Shown: one piece after another, positions 7,433-12,190 of the stretch
Layout: every line of letters starts with the position of its first letter
How positions within the stretch are numbered: the stretch's first letter is position 1
Made by a program: the position numbers and the translations under genes
The notes under the pieces: model-generated
Databases searched by the model: none
What the model saw: only the letters and a program-made list of their open reading frames with translations
Told to the model about the DNA's origin: nothing
Assembly: GCA_955652585.1 (NCBI GenBank)
Contig: CATPBF010000052.1
Location: 1-12,190 of the forward strand
Reading direction: 5' to 3'
DNA: 12,190 bases
Source of the DNA: Candidatus Dormiibacterota bacterium
GTDB lineage: Bacteria; Chloroflexota; Dormibacteria; Dormibacterales; Dormibacteraceae

Positions 7433-9019
7433 CTAGGCGCCCAGGTCGGCCAGTCGCTGACGCGCCGGCGCGTAGTACGGATCGATGACAAGGGCGCGCT
7501 GGTAATCGCGACGAGCTGACAAATCGTCGCCGGCCTTCAGCTCAGCGTCGCCGAGATCGACGTACAGCTGTGGCTCGGTCTCGCCGAGGTCGGCCGTACG
7601 CCGCAACTCGGCGAGTCCGCCGCGCGCGTCTCCCGAAGCGGTAAGGCTTCGACCTAGATTCCAGTGGTATTGCGACTGCAGGGGATCGGCTATCACGGCC
7701 AGGTCGGACCGGCCCTGCCAGGTCCAGAGCTCGGCGAGCACCGGCATGGCGCCAAACCAGATCGCCGCCCCGACCAGCGCCAGCGCAAGGAGCGACCGAG
7801 CGGTTGCAGCACCGCGCGGGCTAGCACCGTCCGCCACCAAGGCTGCGGAGGACTCGTTCTCCGCCGCGCGGACGCCCGACCACGCCGTGCCGGCAAGCAG
7901 CCAGAACGCTCCCGTCGCCGGCACCCAGTCGAAGTTGAAGAGCACCCAGACTGTGAAGCCGACGCAGGCGGCGCCGAGCGCGGCCACCGAATCGCTGAAG
8001 CGATGCCGCCAGATGCCTCGAAACAGGGTGAGGAGGACCCACGCCTGCGCCGCCAGACCGAGCACACCCTGCGTGGCTGCGGTCTCGAGGATCCCTGAAT
8101 GAGTCCGGTCGTAGGTGACCCCCGGCGCCCAGTCCGCGCTCACGAAGCGTCCAAACGTAATTCCGGTTGCATCCTCGCCCCAGCCGGTCACGGGTCGGGC
8201 AGCGATCATGCGCAGCGCGTCGGGCCACAGCTGGAGTCGACTTCGCGCGGGGTCGTTGTTGAGGAGGCTGAGCGGGCCAAAAACGATCGCCCACAACGCT
8301 GATGACAGCAGCCCTCCGGACACGAACGCCGACACCGCGGCCCAGAGCCCACGCCGAAATGCAAAGACGCCGAGCGCCAGGCAGCCGGCGAGAGCGCCAA
8401 GCCCTCCGCTGCGGGAGGTGGAGACGAAGAGTCCGCCCGCCATCACGGCCGCACCCAGCCACCACGCGACCAGGAACCGATCCTTGCGGAAGCCGCGAGC
8501 GACCGCGAGGGGGAACGCCATGGCAATCAGGGCACCGAGCAGGTTGGCGTTGCCGATGTTCCCGTCGGGTCGGAAGCTGACCCCGTCGGCCGCCTGTTTC
8601 AGCGCCTCGAAACTCGCAACCGAGGTCCCGAAGACGAAGGCGGCGACCACCCACTCGCGACCACGCTCGTTTCGGATCAGCCAGACCGGTACGGCCAGCA
8701 GGCCGAGGTAGCTCAAGCGCATCGGCAGCGACTCATATCGGGTGTATGCGCCCGCCAGGCTCAGAGGCCACGACACGGAGAACACAAAGGCAATGAGCGC
8801 GGCCGCGGCGGCGGCCAGCAGGGGCAAGCGGAGCTGCCCCAGGCTTGGCCCTCCGGGCACGAGCAAAGCCAACCCCGTGCCGATGCAGGCGCCTGCGATC
8901 ACGATCGACGCCCGCGGCAAGATGAATGAATCGACGGTGTTGGGTATAAAGACAGTCGGAACCGCTAAAGCAATCGCGGCCGGCAGGTAGTTCCCGAGGC
9001 GCTCAAGAATCGGTCTCAT
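7433..9019 (-). CDS. O-antigen ligase/polymerase-like membrane protein with C-terminal TPRs
   Basis: The 528-residue product is a polytopic membrane protein with about ten or more hydrophobic segments (for example 12-27, 37-55, 66-84, 104-115, 123-135, 158-175, 184-200, 205-220, 228-248, 318-334, 345-381, 407-425). It matches the Wzy/WaaL O-antigen ligase superfamily: IGNANLLGALIAM at 155-167, STSRSGGLGAL at 200-210, and an extracytoplasmic loop with GWGEDATGITFGRF and THSGILETAATQGVLGL (278-322) holding the His and Arg types important in that family. Residues about 448-525 are soluble and form at least two TPR-like helical hairpins. Members polymerise or transfer lipid-linked glycans at the outer face of the membrane; the substrate cannot be told here. 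GGAGG (plus-strand 9025-9029) lies 5 bases before ATG 9019, so the start is firm. It is divergent from clpC and has no sugar-transferase neighbours, so genomic context gives no pathway. Confidence 0.88.
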   Translation of the reverse strand: MRPILERLGNYLPAAIALAVPTVFIPNTVDSFILPRASIVIAGACIGTGLALLVPGGPSLGQLRLPLLAAAAAALIAFVFSVSWPLSLAGAYTRYESLPMRLSYLGLLAVPVWLIRNERGREWVVAAFVFGTSVASFEALKQAADGVSFRPDGNIGNANLLGALIAMAFPLAVARGFRKDRFLVAWWLGAAVMAGGLFVSTSRSGGLGALAGCLALGVFAFRRGLWAAVSAFVSGGLLSSALWAIVFGPLSLLNNDPARSRLQLWPDALRMIAARPVTGWGEDATGITFGRFVSADWAPGVTYDRTHSGILETAATQGVLGLAAQAWVLLTLFRGIWRHRFSDSVAALGAACVGFTVWVLFNFDWVPATGAFWLLAGTAWSGVRAAENESSAALVADGASPRGAATARSLLALALVGAAIWFGAMPVLAELWTWQGRSDLAVIADPLQSQYHWNLGRSLTASGDARGGLAELRRTADLGETEPQLYVDLGDAELKAGDDLSARRDYQRALVIDPYYAPARQRLADLGA

Positions 9020-9041
9020 AAGCGCCTCCGGTATAAAGAAA

Positions 9042-9059
9042 TCCGACGGCTGAGTCGGA
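9042..9059. promoter_or_regulatory. Inverted repeat upstream of clpC, candidate operator
   Basis: TCCGAC (9042-9047) and GTCGGA (9054-9059) form a perfect 6-bp dyad separated by 6 bases. It occupies the position of a -35 element relative to the -10-like TATATT at 9063-9068 and lies in the 136-base divergent gap. It does not resemble CIRCE, a CtsR heptamer tandem or the HAIR/HspR element as I know them. In the minus-strand transcript it could instead form a leader hairpin. Confidence 0.4.
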
Positions 9060-9062
9060 CGC

Positions 9063-9068
9063 TATATT
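9063..9068 (+). promoter_or_regulatory. Candidate clpC -10 element
   Basis: TATATT, five of six bases of the sigma-70 -10 consensus, stands out in GC-rich surroundings about 90 bases before the clpC start. No good -35 hexamer lies 16-18 bases upstream, where the TCCGAC/GTCGGA dyad is found, suggesting activator use or a different sigma factor. Read on the minus strand, the same AT island (TAATAT) could serve the divergent gene. Confidence 0.35.
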
Positions 9069-9076
9069 AGAAGCGA

Positions 9077-9126
9077 GGGTGCTGGGAGGCACCCAAGATC
9101 AGATCGAGGAGGTGCTGGCCCCACCT
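9077..9126 (+). promoter_or_regulatory. Two small hairpins in the clpC leader
   Basis: GGGTGC (9077-9082) pairs with GCACCC (9089-9094), and AGGTG (9110-9114) pairs with CACCT (9122-9126). Each arm includes a copy of GGTGCTGG (9078-9085 and 9111-9118), a direct repeat 33 bases apart. They lie between the presumed transcription start and the ribosome-binding site, so they could modulate clpC mRNA translation or stability. Seen by eye, not folded by computation. Confidence 0.4.
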
Positions 9127-9141
9127 AGGTAGCCGGGTTCC

Positions 9142-9147
9142 AGGAGG
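9142..9147 (+). promoter_or_regulatory. clpC ribosome-binding site that fixes a TTG start
   Basis: A full AGGAGG lies 8 bases before TTG 9156. The residues that follow ([10 protein letters not shown]) match the canonical ClpC N-terminus, and no ATG is available near it, so TTG is the real start. Confidence 0.85.
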
Positions 9148-9155
9148 AAAGGATC

Positions 9156-11657
9156 TTGTATCCGTTTGAGAGATTTACTGAGCGAGCCAAGAAGGTTCTG
9201 ACGCTCGCCCAAGAAGAAGCAGAACGATCGCACCACAGCTATATCGGTACCGAGCACCTGCTCCTGGGCCTGCTTCGCGAAGGCGAAGGCCTGGCCGCCA
9301 AGGTTCTCAACAACCTTGGCGTCGAGATCGGCAAGGTTCGCCAGACGATCGAGTCAGTGCTCGGTCGGAACGAGCGGATCATCATCCAGCAGATCATCCC
9401 GACGTCGCGCGTCAAGAAGGTCATCGAGATCTCCTTCGAGGAAGCGCGGAGGATGGGGCACAACTATGTCGGCACTGAGCACCTGTTGCTGGGCCTCCTC
9501 ATCGAAGGTGAGGGTATCGCGGCTCATGTGCTCGAAGATCTGGGTGCAACGCTGGAGAAGGTGCGCTCGGAGATCGAGCGCCTGCTGCACGATTCGAGCG
9601 CCGAGACCGAAGCCGAGCCCGCTCCGAAGAAGCCTTCCAAGACTCCACTCCTCGACCAGTTCGGCCGCGACCTGACCGAGCTCGCGCGGCGGAACCAGCT
9701 AGACCCGGTGATCGGTCGCGAGACCGAAATCGAGCGTGTCATCCAGATTCTCAGCCGGCGCACGAAGAACAACCCGGCGCTCATCGGCGAGCCTGGCGTG
9801 GGCAAGACGGCGATCGCCGAAGGCCTGGCGCAGCAGATCAACCTGGGCAACGTGCCCGAGTCTCTGCAGCACAAGCGCGTGCTCACGCTCGACATGGGTG
9901 CGCTCGTGGCCGGTACGAAGTACCGCGGTGAGTTTGAGGAGCGTTTGAAGAAGATCCTCGATGAGATCCGCTCGAGTCGCGAGGTCGTCCTGTTCATCGA
10001 TGAGCTGCACACGCTGGTCGGTGCCGGCGCCGCCGAAGGCGCCATCGACGCGGCCAACATCTTGAAGCCCGCGCTTGCGCGCGGCGAGATCCAGTGCATC
10101 GGGGCGACGACGCTCAACGAGTACCGCAAGTACATCGAGAAGGATGCCGCGCTCGAGCGCCGCTTCCAGCCCGTGTACGTCGACCAGCCAACACTGGCAG
10201 AGACGATCGACATCCTGAACGGAGTCAAGTCTCTTTACGAGAAGCACCACCGGGTCACAATCACTGACTCGGCCGTGCACTCTGCCGCAGTGCTCAGCGA
10301 CCGGTATGTCAGCGACCGCGCCCTACCCGACAAGGCGATCGACCTCATCGATGAGGCGTCCGCGCGCGTGCGCATGAAGCTCACCACCATTCCTGACGAG
10401 CTCAAGGAGCTCCAGAAGGAGATCAAGAAGCAGAAGACCGACCAGGACGATTCGGTCAACAAGCAGGACTTCGAGGCTGCTGCCAGCGTTCGCGACAAGG
10501 TCAAGAAACTGCAGGACAAGCTCGCGCTCAAGGAGGCCGCCTGGCGAGACAAGCTCGGTGAGACTGTCCCCGAAGTCGGGGAGGAAGACATCGCGCAGAT
10601 CGTTGCTGCCTGGACCGGAGTCCCTGTGTCGCGTCTAGTGGAAGAGGAGACCTCCCGCCTGCTCCGCATGGAGGAAGAGATTCACAAACGGATGGTCGGG
10701 CAGGACGAGGCCATCAAGACCGTCTCCCAGGCCGTGCGGCGTGCCCGCGCGGGCCTCAAAGACCCGCGGCGTCCAATCGGGTCGTTCATCTTCTTGGGGC
10801 CAACAGGCATCGGGAAGACCGAGTTGGCGCGTGCCCTCGCCGAGTACCTTTTCGACTCAGAAGACAATCTGATCAAGCTCGACATGTCCGAGTTCATGGA
10901 GCGGCACACGACAGCGAGACTGGTCGGCTCGCCTCCCGGTTACGTCGGATATGACGAGGGCGGCCAGCTTACCGAAGCAGTGCGCCGACGCCCGTACTCC
11001 GTGATCTTGTTCGACGAGATCGAGAAGGCGCATCCCGAAGTCTTCAACATGCTGCTGCAGATCCTCGAGGATGGGCGGCTCAGCGATGCGAAGGGCAAGG
11101 TCGTGAACTTCGCCAACACCGTGATCATCATGACCTCGAACCTGGGCATCCGCGACGTCAACCAGGCCGGCACCTCGCTCGGTTTCCAGCCGGCGGTCGT
11201 GGACGAGTCGGAGGAAGTCGAGCGGCGCCACAAGAACACGAAAGAAAAGATCGACGAAGAGCTCAAGCGGATGTTCCGGCCTGAGTTCCTCAACCGTGTC
11301 GACGCCGTGGTCGTCTTCAAGAGCCTGACCACGGGGCAGATTCGCCAGATCGTCGATCTGCAGCTGGCGAAGCTCGGCAAGCACCTGGTCGAGATGCAGA
11401 TAACCATCGAGGTCACGGACGCGGCCAAGGACCTGCTGGCCAAAGAGGGGTACGACCGGATCTATGGCGCGCGTCCTCTGCGGCGCGTGATCACGAACCG
11501 GATCGAAGACCAGCTGTCGGAGAACTTGCTGCGCGGGAAGATCGCCCGCGGCGACACGGTTCAGATCGACGTCGAGGGCGAAGACGGCCTGAAGTTCACG
11601 CCGACCAAGCACCGCCACAAGGAGCCCGCCAGCACCGGAGCGGCAGCCAAGCCCTAG
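9156..11657 (+). CDS. clpC: ATP-dependent Clp protease ATP-binding subunit ClpC
   Basis: ClpC is a hexameric Hsp100 unfoldase that feeds substrates to ClpP and supports protein quality control and stress responses. The 833-residue protein has two Clp N-terminal repeats (about 4-68 and 80-144, each with [10 protein letters not shown]), a linker, a first AAA+ domain with Walker A GEPGVGKT at 211-218 and Walker [10 protein letters not shown] at 277-285, a UVR-type coiled linker near 434-470, and a second AAA+ domain with Walker A GPTGIGKT at 548-555 and Walker B VILFDEIE at 616-623. LGF at 675-677 sits where the ClpP-docking tripeptide is expected. [10 protein letters not shown] at 707-716 and YGARPLRR at 770-777 mark the sensor regions. 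The middle domain is short, which separates ClpC from ClpB. No ctsR, mcsA or mcsB precedes it, so control differs from Bacillus. The start is TTG with a perfect AGGAGG. Confidence 0.98.
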   Translation: MYPFERFTERAKKVLTLAQEEAERSHHSYIGTEHLLLGLLREGEGLAAKVLNNLGVEIGKVRQTIESVLGRNERIIIQQIIPTSRVKKVIEISFEEARRMGHNYVGTEHLLLGLLIEGEGIAAHVLEDLGATLEKVRSEIERLLHDSSAETEAEPAPKKPSKTPLLDQFGRDLTELARRNQLDPVIGRETEIERVIQILSRRTKNNPALIGEPGVGKTAIAEGLAQQINLGNVPESLQHKRVLTLDMGALVAGTKYRGEFEERLKKILDEIRSSREVVLFIDELHTLVGAGAAEGAIDAANILKPALARGEIQCIGATTLNEYRKYIEKDAALERRFQPVYVDQPTLAETIDILNGVKSLYEKHHRVTITDSAVHSAAVLSDRYVSDRALPDKAIDLIDEASARVRMKLTTIPDELKELQKEIKKQKTDQDDSVNKQDFEAAASVRDKVKKLQDKLALKEAAWRDKLGETVPEVGEEDIAQIVAAWTGVPVSRLVEEETSRLLRMEEEIHKRMVGQDEAIKTVSQAVRRARAGLKDPRRPIGSFIFLGPTGIGKTELARALAEYLFDSEDNLIKLDMSEFMERHTTARLVGSPPGYVGYDEGGQLTEAVRRRPYSVILFDEIEKAHPEVFNMLLQILEDGRLSDAKGKVVNFANTVIIMTSNLGIRDVNQAGTSLGFQPAVVDESEEVERRHKNTKEKIDEELKRMFRPEFLNRVDAVVVFKSLTTGQIRQIVDLQLAKLGKHLVEMQITIEVTDAAKDLLAKEGYDRIYGARPLRRVITNRIEDQLSENLLRGKIARGDTVQIDVEGEDGLKFTPTKHRHKEPASTGAAAKP

Positions 11658-11671
11658 CGCCGTTGACGGTT

Positions 11672-11724
11672 CGCGTTTTCGCGCGTTTCGATCAAGACGC
11701 GCCCTTGCGCGCGGCGGATTCCGC
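11672..11724. terminator. Cluster of small GC hairpins between convergent genes
   Basis: Three short stem-loops follow the clpC stop: CGCG-TTTT-CGCG (11672-11683), CGCGC-CCTT-GCGCG (11698-11711) and GCGG-ATT-CCGC (11714-11724). None has a real T-tract. Their place between two convergent genes fits weak bidirectional termination, but such stems arise easily at this GC content. Confidence 0.3.
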
Positions 11725-11756
11725 ACGTTTAGGTCTAACCGCTCGTTACCGCGCGG

Positions 11757-12122
11757 CTACTCCTTCAGCCAGGTTTCGAGGCCGCTCGAAAGCCGGGCGG
11801 GCGTTGTCTGGGTCTTGATCAAATAATCCAGCGCGCCCAGCCGAAGGCCGCGCTCGACGAGCTGCTTCTCGCTGTGGTTCGACAGAATCACGACCGGCAG
11901 CTTCGCCGTCTTCGGATCTTTTCGTAACGCCTCGAGGACACCAAACCCGTCCAGCTTGGGCAGGCGGATGTCGAGAAAAATCATGTCAGGCGCGTTTTTG
12001 CGCGCGATCTCGAGGGCCTTCTCTCCATCGGACGCCACCTCGACCTCGTAGCCGTCCAGCTCGAGCTTCAACTTGTACATCTGGGCCACAGACGGATCGT
12101 CTTCCACGAACAACACGCGCAT
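11757..12122 (-). CDS. Single-domain response regulator (receiver only)
   Basis: The product is a CheY-like receiver domain with no output domain. From ATG 12122 it has 121 residues, with the acidic pocket E7-D8-D9, phosphoacceptor D51 in IFLDIRLP, the Ser switch S81 in VVILSNHS and the conserved K103. The usual Pro after that Lys is Thr here (IKTQ). It would accept phosphate from a histidine kinase and act by protein contact, perhaps within a phosphorelay; no partner is in the window. I chose ATG 12122 because the first strand starts right there (RVLFVEDD), but no ribosome-binding site precedes it. In-frame GTG 12155 and TTG 12167 would add 11 or 15 residues, and the frame stays open to the window edge, so a longer protein with its N-terminus outside is possible. 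It converges on clpC. Confidence 0.85.
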   Translation of the reverse strand: MRVLFVEDDPSVAQMYKLKLELDGYEVEVASDGEKALEIARKNAPDMIFLDIRLPKLDGFGVLEALRKDPKTAKLPVVILSNHSEKQLVERGLRLGALDYLIKTQTTPARLSSGLETWLKE

Positions 12123-12190
12123 CCGTTCACGGCTGGCGCGAGATTCATCGCCCACTTCAACCCCCAACCTGAGAGTACGCCAACACGGAC

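Noticed and set aside
7460..7473. Perfect 14-bp palindrome ACGCGCCGGCGCGT
   Set aside because: It lies in coding sequence and is made only of CG-type steps common at this GC content.
7747..7757. Third copy of TGGCGCCAAAC outside the convergent spacer
   Set aside because: It is in coding sequence, and GGCGCC dyads also occur near 599 and 6306 in genes, so the short core is common by chance; only the paired 20-mers are notable.
8115..8711. Plus-strand open frame inside the O-antigen-ligase-like gene
   Set aside because: The protein is low-complexity Pro/Arg/Ala/Ser with no start signal; the minus-strand membrane protein with clear motifs and a GGAGG site is the real gene.

Overview
The window is a densely packed, GC-rich (about two thirds GC by eye) bacterial chromosome segment of mostly housekeeping genes. 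Several features fit a monoderm-type Terrabacteria lineage, with Chloroflexota or Dormibacterota-like bacteria as my best guess: a ClpC-type (not ClpB/ClpA) Hsp100 with a UVR linker, a short four-domain ribosomal protein S1, a bS22/COX24-like tiny basic protein, and frequent TTG starts. The lineage call is inference from gene types and composition only.

Layout, left to right. A strong hairpin (32-58), probably the terminator of a gene outside the window, precedes a 27-residue lysine/arginine-rich protein (79-162). Next is a CAT-anticodon tRNA (181-256) whose last base is also the first base of the tilS start codon. A long same-strand run follows: tilS, ftsH, a Rossmann/DUF2520 protein, panB, panC and rpsA. 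Stop and start codons overlap at tilS/ftsH (TTGA) and DUF2520/panB (ATGA), and panC starts 29 bases inside panB, so tilS-ftsH and DUF2520-panB-panC look translationally coupled. rpsA has a short leader of its own. After a small convergent intergenic region holding a paired direct-repeat/hairpin element (7351-7412), a minus-strand O-antigen-ligase-like membrane protein with C-terminal TPRs (7433-9019) lies divergent from clpC (9156-11657, plus). A single-domain response regulator (minus, 11757-12122) converges on clpC at the right edge.

How the genes fit together. TilS converts the CAU anticodon of tRNA-Ile2 to lysidine-AU, and the adjacent CAT tRNA may be its substrate. The 27-residue protein, the tRNA, tilS and rpsA form a translation theme; ftsH and clpC are two ATP-dependent quality-control proteases. 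panB and panC are the first and last steps of ketoisovalerate to pantothenate, and the DUF2520 protein is placed where the missing middle enzyme, ketopantoate reductase, would be expected. Its Rossmann glycine motif lies upstream of any ATG/GTG/TTG start, directly in frame after the ftsH TAG.

I see no CRISPR array, insertion sequence, phage gene or restriction system. The points most worth following up are the tRNA/tilS one-base overlap, the start-less DUF2520 gene and its possible role as ketopantoate reductase, the tiny ribosomal-type protein, and the structured clpC control region. No gene-free stretch exceeds 150 bases.
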